Shown here: positions 46,383-54,470 of the stretch, piece after piece | How positions within the stretch are numbered: the stretch's first letter is position 1 | Layout of the letters: each line of letters begins with the position of its first letter | Assembly (NCBI RefSeq): GCF_025398315.1 | Contig: NZ_JAODOQ010000001.1 | Coordinates: 3,100,001-3,164,000 of the forward strand | DNA: 64,000 bases | Origin: Shewanella phaeophyticola | Lineage (GTDB): Bacteria > Pseudomonadota > Gammaproteobacteria > Enterobacterales > Shewanellaceae | Reading direction: 5' to 3' | Program-made: the position numbers and the translations under genes | The notes under the pieces: generated by a model | The model's database searches: none | Seen by the model: only the letters and a program-made list of their open reading frames with translations | Told to the model about the DNA's origin: nothing

Positions 46383-47642
46383 TTATCGAATTTGAATAGT
46401 AGGCTCATTTTTAAAGGTTTCGGTGCCAGATATCACCCAAACATCCCCTTCTTTACCGCCTTCAATCACTTCTACCTGGCTCATGCTGCGTGCGCCTAAT
46501 TTAATGGCTTTCTTATGCGCGATAGCCTCATTCACTTGATACGCAACTTCGCCGCCCATATTGAGAAAATCACCGCGTTTGACGATTAATACATTAGGTC
46601 TGTTTTCCAGTAAGACTCGGGCAGACAAACGCTGATTTTGACGTAACGATAATGTGTTACTGTCAGCAAAACGCACCCTTGCAGTCACTTCACGATTACG
46701 TACTTCAGGTGAAATTGACGACAGTTGCCCCACTACATTAACGTTGCCAAAACTCAACTCGACATCCATGCCTAAACCTAACTCATCAGCATAAGACTCG
46801 GGGACAGCAAGCTCTGCTTCAAAGGCGGTTAAATCCACAACGGTTAACATCGGCTGGCTCGCACCAATACGGGCTTTTTGCTCCACCAGCCAGTTGCCAA
46901 TAATGCCGTTCACTGGCGCAACAATATTAAGCGCATTCGCTTGTCGTGTGAGTTCGCGCACCACGATGGCCTGACGTTGAACTTCAAGAGTACGGTTTTT
47001 AATTTCAAAACTGAGGGTGTCGCGCATTAACTCAACTTCTTGCTGAGCATGTTTGTGCAGCAGTTTGGCTTTATGTAAATCATCTTTGCTTTTTTCAAAA
47101 TCAATTCGACTGATCAAACTGGACTCAATCAGTTGGTCACCACGACGACTTTCACGATCTGCCGCTTCTAAATCCACTTTGGCCATGTCTAAAATTTGGC
47201 TGACGCGCAGTTGCTCGCGGCGGGCATCTAACTTAGCCCGCTCAAGGCTGCCTTGCATACCTTCAAGTAATGATTGCTGTTGCTGCAACTCGCTTTGCAA
47301 ACGTGGGCTTTCAACCTTCGCCACCACTTGCCCAAGTTCAACTTCATCACCCGGTTGGCTTAATAACGTCACCACACCTTCTTCCGTGCTATATAAAATG
47401 GGTGCATTGGCGGCGACAATTTTACCGGTAGTGGCAATATCACGAACCAAAGTGCCACGGGTTAAAGTTGCCAAACGTAAATCAGCACCATCAACTGAAC
47501 GTTGATTACTGTCATGACTAAAACTCGCCCACACCAACGCGCTCATCAAAATGGCGCCACAACCTATTATTAAGGGTAGGCGCAGCTTGCGCCCTAGCTT
47601 CGGCGCTACAAGGGTATCTTGGCTACTAGTGTCTTTAATCAT
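46383..47642 (-). CDS. Periplasmic adaptor (HlyD/RND-MFP family) of the ABC exporter
   Basis: A 419-residue membrane-fusion protein, anchored by one N-terminal helix (LPLIIGCGAILMSALVWASF). The first lipoyl half is TTGKIVAANAPILYSTEEGV with GDEVELGQVVAKVESPRLQS. The coiled-coil hairpin spans about residues 120-230, the second lipoyl half follows (ALNIVAPVNGIIGNWLVEQK) and the beta-barrel has LSARVLLENRPNVLIVKRGD. It bridges the ABC permease to a TolC-type outer-membrane channel, which is not encoded here. First gene of the exporter operon, directly downstream of the sigma-54 promoter. Confidence 0.92.
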   Translation of the reverse strand: MIKDTSSQDTLVAPKLGRKLRLPLIIGCGAILMSALVWASFSHDSNQRSVDGADLRLATLTRGTLVRDIATTGKIVAANAPILYSTEEGVVTLLSQPGDEVELGQVVAKVESPRLQSELQQQQSLLEGMQGSLERAKLDARREQLRVSQILDMAKVDLEAADRESRRGDQLIESSLISRIDFEKSKDDLHKAKLLHKHAQQEVELMRDTLSFEIKNRTLEVQRQAIVVRELTRQANALNIVAPVNGIIGNWLVEQKARIGASQPMLTVVDLTAFEAELAVPESYADELGLGMDVELSFGNVNVVGQLSSISPEVRNREVTARVRFADSNTLSLRQNQRLSARVLLENRPNVLIVKRGDFLNMGGEVAYQVNEAIAHKKAIKLGARSMSQVEVIEGGKEGDVWVISGTETFKNEPTIQIR

Positions 47643-47702
47643 CTCAAATCCTTAGGTAACACGTTGACAGCACGTACTACTTCACGTTTATATCTAAGAT
47701 AA

Positions 47703-47719
47703 AGCACAAGCCATGCCAA
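47703..47719 (-). promoter_or_regulatory. Putative sigma-54 promoter of the exporter operon
   Basis: On the minus strand TTGGCATGGCTTGTGCT matches the sigma-54 consensus, with GG and GC exactly ten bases apart. It lies 61 bases before the adaptor start. The same cluster encodes a GAFTGA-containing activator, which strengthens the call. Confidence 0.75.
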
Positions 47720-47783
47720 TAGTTATTTATTATTATTTTTCATAAAGATAGAAATAAAACATAAGAGGCGAACACGTTAAAAG

Positions 47784-47843
47784 TGTCCGCGGACAGCATT
47801 AAAAACTGTCCGGTAATAGGGAAAGTGTCCGAGCGGACACTTT
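47784..47843. promoter_or_regulatory. Palindromic upstream activator sites
   Basis: Two palindromes and a half-site share the core TGTCCG: TGTCCGCGGACA (47784-47795), CTGTCCGG (47806-47813) and GTGTCCGAGCGGACAC (within 47822-47843). They stand about 65-125 bases upstream of the sigma-54 promoter, the usual place for NtrC-type enhancer binding. Assignment to the response regulator at 41230 is inferred. Confidence 0.65.
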
Positions 47844-47849
47844 GGATTA

Positions 47850-48260
47850 CTTTGTGTTCATGTACTTTTTGTACCTATGGCCTGCGGCCACTAACGCTTA
47901 AGATCGCAAGGTTCCACCCTGCACCGGCCAAAAGGGGATCAACAGCAATCCCCTCTTGGATCACCCCTGCCGTTCCGGCAACATTTTCGCTTTTTAACCA
48001 AACAACAGCAGCGAAAAAATTGCGACGGAAATGTAATCCATCTTCTGACCGCGTTTGTAGCCTGCTTCGACTCCATTTTGCAATAAAGAGTGAAAATGCT
48101 AACGCTTCAGATGGGAGTCTGATGTGAAGGATTCACGAATGTCGTGGTGGCATGGATGCCAAGGAACGACCCTTCCCCTCTAAAGCTAGCTCGCCATCCA
48201 TGGCTAGCTCACGTCATTTTCTTCAACGGCCTCAAGTTCAGAGTTGAATTTGGGCATTTG
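47850..48260. other. Intergenic stretch with small hairpins, no recognised gene
   Basis: The roughly 820 bases between the adaptor gene and the XRE gene hold the promoter sites at one end. The rest has hairpins such as GGGGAT / ATCCCC (47935-47955) and AGCTAGC..GGCTAGCT (48185-48210). A plus-strand frame of 114 codons (47783-48127) crosses the palindromes, is rich in Arg/Cys/Ser, lacks a ribosome site and does not look like a protein. The block reads like a dispersed non-coding repeat or a decayed mobile-element segment. I cannot name it. Confidence 0.35.
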
Positions 48261-48463
48261 AAAGCTAAAAATAACTCGTTTTTGGACAAAAACGAGTTAC
48301 GAAATTCTTAAAGTTTCCATATTTCGGATAACCTCAGCTATGACAAAGTACGAGTATCACCTACAAGCAAGTGGCCAGTTTAAGTAATCCACTACAAACA
48401 GAATAACACGTCGCTTAGTGGAAAAACTAAGCGAAAAACTCTGTACAGATAATAAAATTTAAT

Positions 48464-48661
48464 TTACAGCTCGTTAGGGAAAAAAATTTCTTCAATTCTT
48501 TTTCCAAAAACTTCAGCAATTGAAAAGGCAAGGGTTAACGAAGGATCATGCTTACCTGTTTCTATTGCGTTAACCGCTTGTCGAGATACTTCTAACTTTT
48601 CAGCTAAAGTCGCTTGAGACCAACCATTCTCTGCTCGGAGAACCCTTAACCTACTCTTCAT
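48464..48661 (-). CDS. XRE-family HTH regulator (small)
   Basis: A 65-residue DNA-binding protein that is essentially one Cro/CI-type helix-turn-helix: SRLRVLRAENGWSQATLAEK, LEVSRQAVNAIETGKHDPSL, then AFSIAEVFGKRIEEIFFP. ATG 48661 overlaps the end of the upstream membrane-protein gene (ATGAAGAGTAG) behind AAAGGTG; a GTG three codons earlier is less likely. This compact type usually pairs with a membrane protein of unknown role, as here. Confidence 0.88.
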   Translation of the reverse strand: MKSRLRVLRAENGWSQATLAEKLEVSRQAVNAIETGKHDPSLTLAFSIAEVFGKRIEEIFFPNEL

Positions 48662-49058
48662 AGGTTTCACCTTTCAGTTGGATATATTGCGCTATACCAA
48701 AGACTACTGCGATGGCTGGCAACATAAAGGCCGGGTTAAGGGTTGGGACATCAACCATTTCACCTAATAAACCGTAAGCCATAGCTATACACCCAACGAC
48801 TCCTACTGCCCAAAGTAAACTCTCTCCCATCACTCTTTGAATATATTCATCAAACGACCGATATTGGTTTACCACTACATATAATAAAAAAATGATAGGA
48901 ACCACAGGCAACATGGCGAGAAGCCCTTTGCTAATTGTAGATAGATCATTATTTTCATTTAACACTACAGATAGAGCAAGAACACCTAAAAACATTGCTA
49001 TACATAAAAGAAATTTTACTGTGAATTTCTTTTCATTTTTCTCTAATACATTACTCAT
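48651..49058 (-). CDS. Four-helix membrane protein paired with XRE regulator
   Basis: A 135-residue protein with four predicted membrane helices (about residues 12-30, 42-62, 82-100, 108-126). The loop between helices 2 and 3 carries YRSFDEYIQRVMGESLLWA. It overlaps the following regulator gene by 11 bases. This pair is common in proteobacteria; one idea is that the membrane protein and the regulator sense envelope or redox state, but no function is established to my knowledge. Confidence 0.75.
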   Translation of the reverse strand: MSNVLEKNEKKFTVKFLLCIAMFLGVLALSVVLNENNDLSTISKGLLAMLPVVPIIFLLYVVVNQYRSFDEYIQRVMGESLLWAVGVVGCIAMAYGLLGEMVDVPTLNPAFMLPAIAVVFGIAQYIQLKGETYEE

Positions 49059-49344
49059 ATTAATTCTCTATTTAACTTTAAATTAAATTCAACTGGATTT
49101 TCGAGTGCCATGACCAAACTACATTGTATCAAGCATACCTTACATTTACTCAGTGGCAATGTCAAAGAAACCTGATATTTTATCAGGTTATCTTGTCACA
49201 GGAGGTCACAATCTGTCATCGTTATTTTTGTGTTGATTTAGAATGTTTATGAGTTAACGCGTGTTAATTTGCAGGTAAAACTGATCCACGATTTGCATCT
49301 AAAAGTGATCCACCCAATTGGTGTTATATGACCATAATTATGGT

Positions 49345-50107
49345 CTATTTTCTAGCCTTTTTCTCCTTTGATTTTTTAGTTGATTCTTTGAATCGGTAGC
49401 TGTCATTGCCGCTTTCAATTATATGGCAATGGTGAGTCAATCTGTCTAGCAAGGCCATAGTGAGTTTTGCATCCCCAAATACCTTCGACCATTCAGTGAA
49501 GTTGAGGTTGGTGGTGATAAGTACGCTTGTACTTTCGTAGAGTTTACTGAGTAAATGAAACAGCAGAGTGCCGCCCGCTTGACTAAACGGCACATAACCT
49601 AACTCATCGAGTATCACCAAGTCGCACTTGGCTAGGCGATTGGCCATTCTGCCAACATGACCTGCTTGTTTCTCAAGCTCTAAGGTATTCACTAACTCGA
49701 TAGTGGATAAGAACCGTACTCGGTATTGATGATGTTGAATGGCTTGCACCCCGAGTAGCCGTTGCTAAGTGTGTTTTACCTGTGCCAGAGCCGCCGACGA
49801 ACACCGCATTCTGGCAATCTTCAATGAACTCACAACGATGTAAGCCTCTAATCAGGTATTCATCGACTTCACTTTCATTGAAGTCGAAGCCGTAAAGGTC
49901 TCTGTAAACAGGAAACTTCGCGATTTTCATTTGATAGGCAATACTGCGCACTTCTCTGTCTGCTACCTCGGCTTTTATTAGGGTGTCGAGTATTGGTAAA
50001 GCTTGTTTGTAAGCAGGTGAGTCTTGCGAGGTCAACTCGGTAATACTGCTCGCCATGCCATGTAGCTTCAACGTTTTAAGGGTGTGTAATAGAGCTTCAG
50101 TGTGCAT
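49345..50107 (-). pseudogene. istB: IS21 helper ATPase IstB, frameshifted
   Basis: The AAA+ helper of IS21 transposition, about 253 residues when joined. It starts at ATG 50107 (HTEALLHTLKTLKLHGMASS) overlapping the istA stop. Walker A is [14 protein letters not shown]; right after it the frame is lost at about 49756, where one extra base (T on the plus strand) changes [15 protein letters not shown] to [10 protein letters not shown]. The second part holds [20 protein letters not shown] (Walker B) and the C-terminal [18 protein letters not shown]. The break is inside the ATPase fold, so it is not the programmed kind. Confidence 0.9.
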
Positions 50108-51614
50108 GGCGTTTACCTCGTAATGTGTCGTAGCGTGATGCATCACTGGTTGGTTCAGTGATTAATTGCAGGCTGCTACCAATCGGGATGGGCGCAGGCT
50201 GTGGTGGAGTAATTACGCGGCTTAAACAGTTCATCACATGTTGTTTAGATGGGCAGCCTGCGTCTAAGGCCATTTCAACCGCTTTCACAATATCGGCTTC
50301 GTCGTGATGCAATATCAACGATAACACCTCGACCATTTCCTTATCCCCGCGCGCTCGTTGCAGCAAAATGGATTGCAGGTGCTTAAAGCTATCGGGCATA
50401 GTATTAAATGGCGCACCATTGCGAAGTGCCCCCGGTTTACGTTGCGCGACCAGCAAATAGTGTTGCCAGTCGTAAATGACTTTGCCGGGTACATCGTGAT
50501 TCACCATGAACGAGCGGGGATGCTCCGCTATCTGCTGCCCTTCAGCGATGAAGCTCAGCCGACTTGGGTACACGCGCAGGCTAATTCTCCGGTTAGCGAA
50601 GCTTGCGGGCACAGAGTAACGATTGCGGTCGAAGCTGACTAAGCAGGTAGAGGATACTTTTTTACTATGCTCTATGAAGCCATCAAACGGTGCGGTTACT
50701 TTCATCAATTGGCGTTGTTCTTGATACCACACATCTTCAATGGTTCTATCCGTAAACTGAGGATGCTTACGTGATTGCCAGTCGGCAATGCATTGCGCCT
50801 CTAGCCAATCGTTGAGCTCAGTTAGCGTGCTCACGCGCGGTAAACGTTGCCAGATAATTGATCGCGCATCACGCACATTCTTTTCAACTTGGCCTTTTTC
50901 CCAACCTGCGGCTGGATTACAGAAGTCAGCTTCAAACAGATAATGGCTAACCATGGTTAGGAAGCGGCGGTTAACAATACGCTCCTTGCCTCTTTGCACC
51001 TTATCAACCGCTGTTTTCATATTGTCGTAAATCCCGCGCTCTGGCACACCGTTAAACACCCGAAACGCGTGATTATGAGCATCAAACAGCATTTCATGGC
51101 TTTGCGTGGGGTAGGCTCGCAGAATATATGCTCGGCTATGACTGAGCTTAAAGTGAGCGACTTGCAGCTTGGTTTTACGACCATCGATGAAGGCATAGTT
51201 CTCGCCCCAATCAAATTGAAAGGCTTCACCAGCAGCAAACTCAAGTGGCACGTAAACTTGGTTGGATGCAGTTAATCTCTGCTCTTCACGCCATTTACGT
51301 ACAAACGCAGCAACCCTGTCATATGAGCCTGAATAGCCCATGGGTAACAAGTCTTCATACAGATTTTTAACGGTTTTACGCTCTTTGCGTCGTTGCCTTG
51401 CTTCTCGCTTCAGCCAACTAATGAGCACTTCTTCGAACGCTTTTACCTTACTCTGCAAGTCACGTTGAGGATAAGCAGGCTCTGCAATGTCGCTTTTAAG
51501 ATAACGACGTACAGTATTGCGAGACAATCCAGTGCGACGAGTGATTTCTCGCTGGGATAACCCATCACGAAAATACCATCGACGTATAACACTTAATAAT
51601 GACACATCAATCAC
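50097..51614 (-). CDS. istA: IS21 transposase IstA
   Basis: A 505-residue DDE transposase. N-terminal HTH: RRWYFRDGLSQREITRRTGL followed by SRNTVRRYLKSD. The RNase H-like core has GEAFQFDWGENYAFIDG (first Asp), GIYDNMKTAVDKV (second Asp region) and GWEKGQVEKNVRDARSIIW (Glu). The C-terminal part is typical of the family (NRYSVPASFANRRISLRVYP). It appears complete. Confidence 0.94.
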   Translation of the reverse strand: MIDVSLLSVIRRWYFRDGLSQREITRRTGLSRNTVRRYLKSDIAEPAYPQRDLQSKVKAFEEVLISWLKREARQRRKERKTVKNLYEDLLPMGYSGSYDRVAAFVRKWREEQRLTASNQVYVPLEFAAGEAFQFDWGENYAFIDGRKTKLQVAHFKLSHSRAYILRAYPTQSHEMLFDAHNHAFRVFNGVPERGIYDNMKTAVDKVQRGKERIVNRRFLTMVSHYLFEADFCNPAAGWEKGQVEKNVRDARSIIWQRLPRVSTLTELNDWLEAQCIADWQSRKHPQFTDRTIEDVWYQEQRQLMKVTAPFDGFIEHSKKVSSTCLVSFDRNRYSVPASFANRRISLRVYPSRLSFIAEGQQIAEHPRSFMVNHDVPGKVIYDWQHYLLVAQRKPGALRNGAPFNTMPDSFKHLQSILLQRARGDKEMVEVLSLILHHDEADIVKAVEMALDAGCPSKQHVMNCLSRVITPPQPAPIPIGSSLQLITEPTSDASRYDTLRGKRHAH

Positions 51615-51717
51615 TCCACATTCTCCTGCTTAAGGGGGGCAGGAGGTATTAAATATGTGGATCAGTTTTCAATGCAAATTAGGGGGAAAGTGGATCAGTT
51701 TTGGGTGCAAATTAACA

Positions 51718-51761
51718 CCGTAGGCCATAAGAAACAGTGCCAAACTCACCAGTTTAACCAT
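51718..51761 (-). pseudogene. 5' fragment of an unknown gene cut by IS21
   Basis: ATG 51761 directly abuts the btuF stop (TAGATG) and opens a frame MVKLVSLALFLMAYG that enters the IS21 end after 15 codons. The start reads like a signal peptide or first membrane helix. The rest is missing, and no 3' remainder is recognisable left of the element. Confidence 0.45.
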
Positions 51762-52646
51762 CTACCCTCTTACTTTATCCAACGCCTCGCAAACCGCATT
51801 AACGCCTAAAATGGCTCTTGGGGTTGCGCGGTGGAGTAAATCTGCATCGAACTGATAAATATGCTGCTTTTTAACTGCAGGAAGCTCTGGCCAATCGGCC
51901 CAGTTAATGCCTAATACGTTGCCCTCATCTTGGCTTTGTAAAATCACCTCGGCGCCAGTGAGTAGCACATTTTCGATGCTAATTTGTGGGTACTCACTCG
52001 CAGCGTCATAAAACACATTTTCACCATGACACACATCAATCAAGTTTTGGATCCAGCTGCCTTTCGCCACCGTCATCAATGGCGTTGACCATAATTGATA
52101 AAACACTTTTACCACAGGCTTAGTCTGATTTTGCTGTTTTATATCAGCTAATTGTTGACGATAATCATCTGCAACTTGCTTCGCCTTAATTGAATGTCCT
52201 GTCAATTTACCGAGCAGTTCAAGATCAGTGGCAATATCAGCTAACGTTTTAGGATCGCTATTAACAAGGTTAAAGCCTAAATCTTGCAGTTGCTTAATGT
52301 CTTCCATCTTATTGCCGCTTTGCCACACCACAACCAAATCTGGGTTTAACTCAATCACACGCTCAATTTGCACCCCGTAATACCCGCCAATGCTGGGGAT
52401 ATTTTTAGCTTGTGTTGGGTAATCGGCATAATCTGTTGTGGCGACTATGGCATCACCCGCGCCAATGGCATAAAGCATTTCAACACTTTGCGGCGACAAG
52501 GCAACGATCCGTTTAGCTGTCGCTACTGGCACTGCGCCGTTTACAGACAGCTCATTAACCGACACTGTTGCAAAAGCAGTTGAGAGTACACTTGATAACA
52601 TAAATAACGAAAACGCCATCGACAACGAAACAAATAAACGTAACAA
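51762..52646 (-). CDS. btuF: Vitamin B12 ABC transporter substrate-binding protein BtuF
   Basis: A 294-residue periplasmic binding protein of the cobalamin/siderophore class. Signal peptide to about residue 26 (SSVLSTAFA). Lobe 1 has KRIVALSPQSVEMLYAIGAG, IPSIGGYYGVQIERVIELNP and DLVVVWQSG. A long helix links to lobe 2 with FYQLWSTPLMTVAKGSWIQN and the C-terminal LHRATPRAILGVNAVCEALD. These fit BtuF rather than iron-siderophore proteins. BtuCD genes are not adjacent. The downstream gene has been lost to IS21. Confidence 0.88.
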   Translation of the reverse strand: MLRLFVSLSMAFSLFMLSSVLSTAFATVSVNELSVNGAVPVATAKRIVALSPQSVEMLYAIGAGDAIVATTDYADYPTQAKNIPSIGGYYGVQIERVIELNPDLVVVWQSGNKMEDIKQLQDLGFNLVNSDPKTLADIATDLELLGKLTGHSIKAKQVADDYRQQLADIKQQNQTKPVVKVFYQLWSTPLMTVAKGSWIQNLIDVCHGENVFYDAASEYPQISIENVLLTGAEVILQSQDEGNVLGINWADWPELPAVKKQHIYQFDADLLHRATPRAILGVNAVCEALDKVRG

Positions 52647-52695
52647 AGGGATATCCTTAACAACTTAAGTAACAGATCAAAGATGATAAAACGGC

Positions 52696-53733
52696 TTATT
52701 CGACCAGTTTATCTGGCCAACCATAGTGATCAATATAATTAACTAAATTTTTAGGTCGATAATTACTGTCATTCAACCAACGTGTTTTAACTGATTTATG
52801 TAAAACAATCGGCACTAAATCTGGATCTAATTCACGTAAAAAACGCTTTTTAATTCGATAAAAGCTTCGATAAGAATCGTGAATGTCGGCCATGGGATTA
52901 GGCAATAAAGTATCAGACAAATGCAGCTCAACCGTTAACTTAAACATTTTGGCTTGGTTTAACATCCACTGTAAGGCAATGTCCGACAAGGTGCTGCCAT
53001 CCTTATTCGGTGCACAACTACCACCAATATTACTGTGAGCTCCCGCAAACCACACTTGTTGAATATCAATGCCACTGCGAGGTTGCCAAATAGTGGGTTC
53101 AAAATCACTACGATGCTCATCCAGTGCCAAAGCATGACGCGCCACTTTAACATTATGCCCAAGCTTGGTGTCGTAAAACTCATCTTTGTCTTCAAATAGT
53201 CCTAAAAATGACACCGGGATCCCCATGGCGCCCACGGTATCCCACACGCCGACAAACGCCACTTCGCGCGATGGATGAGAATGCTGCTGCCTAAACGCAA
53301 CCGAGCGTTCACCTTCTGGCGCAAACGGTTTACTCTTCATTTTATAGTGGTCAAATGCTTGTTGAATCAATTTGGCATCTGGGCGAGTCACAATACCGCA
53401 GTTATTAATTAAGCCGCATAAACAGCGCACAGTATAGGCGCCGCGACTAAAACCAAACAAATAGATTTCATCACCTGGAGAGTAGTTTTGCACGATATAG
53501 CGATAGGTATCCATGATGTTTTTATGTAAGCCACGGCCAGTTGCACCGCCGATTAATGCATCATGGTATGAGCCAATCCCCCAATCATAAAATACCTGCT
53601 GTGGCACGCCATCATCACCTAGCGGTTTAATCGCTCGGGCGAGTTTGAGTACATTGGTTGCGTGATCTTTTTCAAGATCCTTTTCAGGCCGATTCCATGT
53701 ACCATCGGCACAAATTACAATTCGTTTTTTCAT
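52696..53733 (-). CDS. DUF2235 family alpha/beta hydrolase
   Basis: A 345-residue protein with the DUF2235 (T6SS phospholipase Tle1-like) domain. It begins KKRIVICADGTWNRPEKDLE, has QQVFYDWGIGS and the nucleophile elbow YLFGFSRGAYTVRCLCGLI (G-x-S-x-G, about residues 95-113). FVGVWDTVGAMG and HALALDEHRSDFEPTIW follow, and QVWFAGAHSNIGG gives the catalytic-His region. ATG 53733 is used; the preceding codon is GTG. No vgrG or immunity gene lies near, so a housekeeping lipase or hydrolase is as likely as an effector. Confidence 0.87.
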   Translation of the reverse strand: MKKRIVICADGTWNRPEKDLEKDHATNVLKLARAIKPLGDDGVPQQVFYDWGIGSYHDALIGGATGRGLHKNIMDTYRYIVQNYSPGDEIYLFGFSRGAYTVRCLCGLINNCGIVTRPDAKLIQQAFDHYKMKSKPFAPEGERSVAFRQQHSHPSREVAFVGVWDTVGAMGIPVSFLGLFEDKDEFYDTKLGHNVKVARHALALDEHRSDFEPTIWQPRSGIDIQQVWFAGAHSNIGGSCAPNKDGSTLSDIALQWMLNQAKMFKLTVELHLSDTLLPNPMADIHDSYRSFYRIKKRFLRELDPDLVPIVLHKSVKTRWLNDSNYRPKNLVNYIDHYGWPDKLVE

Positions 53734-53865
53734 CACAGTCTATGCTCCCTGCCTAAGTCGTCCCGTCATAGTCGTCCTGTCATCACTATAGACTAAAAGC
53801 CAATTTGAACCCGACAAAAAATGACCAATACTCGACAATTAACCTTAAGCAAAAGGAACGGCTTT

Positions 53866-54375
53866 ATGATAACTGCAGAGCAAAGTGTATTAATGATTGT
53901 TGACGTGCAAGGCAAGCTTGCCCAAGTGATGCAGCAATCTGAACAATTACATCAAAAACTGGCTGTATTAATTCAAGGGGCGCAACTTTTTGATATTCCT
54001 ATTATTTGGCTAGAGCAACTGCCTGACAAACTAGGCCATACCAGTGATGAGTTGGCGCAACTACTCTCAAAAACCACTCAGCCTATCGCAAAAAAGCACT
54101 TTAGCGGTTGGCATTGTGATGAGGTAAAGCAACAACTCAACACATTAAACCGTCGCAACGTTATTTTAGCTGGGATAGAAACCCACGTGTGTGTTTACCA
54201 AACCTGCCAAGACTTACAGGCCAACGACATTCAAGTGCATGTGGTTAACGATGCAGTGTCATCAAGAGAATTACAAAACAAAACCCTTGGAGTACAAATG
54301 ATGCTAAACGATGGCGCAAAACTCACTAACGTTGAGTCGCTATTGTTTGAGTTACAACATGTGACTCCAAGGTGA
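53866..54375 (+). CDS. Isochorismatase-family hydrolase
   Basis: A 169-residue cysteine hydrolase of the isochorismatase (YcaC-like) family. It opens with the catalytic Asp in SVLMIVDVQGKLAQV. The catalytic Lys region is QPIAKKHFSGW, and the nucleophile Cys lies in VILAGIETHVCVYQTCQDL, with the family cis-peptide before it. ATG 53866 with AAGGAACGG upstream is chosen over the in-frame ATG 53821. The substrate is unknown. It stands alone on the plus strand. Confidence 0.9.
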   Translation: MITAEQSVLMIVDVQGKLAQVMQQSEQLHQKLAVLIQGAQLFDIPIIWLEQLPDKLGHTSDELAQLLSKTTQPIAKKHFSGWHCDEVKQQLNTLNRRNVILAGIETHVCVYQTCQDLQANDIQVHVVNDAVSSRELQNKTLGVQMMLNDGAKLTNVESLLFELQHVTPR

Positions 54376-54470
54376 GCGCTTTAAGGCATTACTCAAGCTG
54401 ATAAAGTAGCCATATGATGCCAGTATGAGTATGATGTTAAGCACAAATATAACAATAACATCATACTGCT

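Larger units (their letters stand above)
49262..51717 (-). mobile_element. IS21-family insertion sequence
   Basis: A 2,456-base element encoding IstA and IstB. Its ends are inverted: left TGTTAATTTGCAGGTAAAAC, right (read inward on the other strand) TGTTAATTTGCACCCAAAAC, each continuing TGATCCAC, and each end has a second internal TGATCCAC copy, the multiple terminal repeats typical of IS21. No obvious 4- to 8-base target duplication is seen. The right end cuts a gene that starts right after btuF. istB is frameshifted, so this copy is probably unable to move alone. Confidence 0.9.

Noticed and set aside
47783..48127. 114-codon plus-strand ORF upstream of the adaptor gene
   Set aside because: It crosses the TGTCCG palindromes, has no ribosome site, and its Arg/Cys/Ser-rich sequence lacks any protein-like pattern.
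49673..49760. Programmed frameshift in istB
   Set aside because: The break is in the middle of the ATPase domain right after Walker A; IS21 expresses istB by overlap with istA, not by internal frameshift, and there is no slippery motif with a stimulatory structure.
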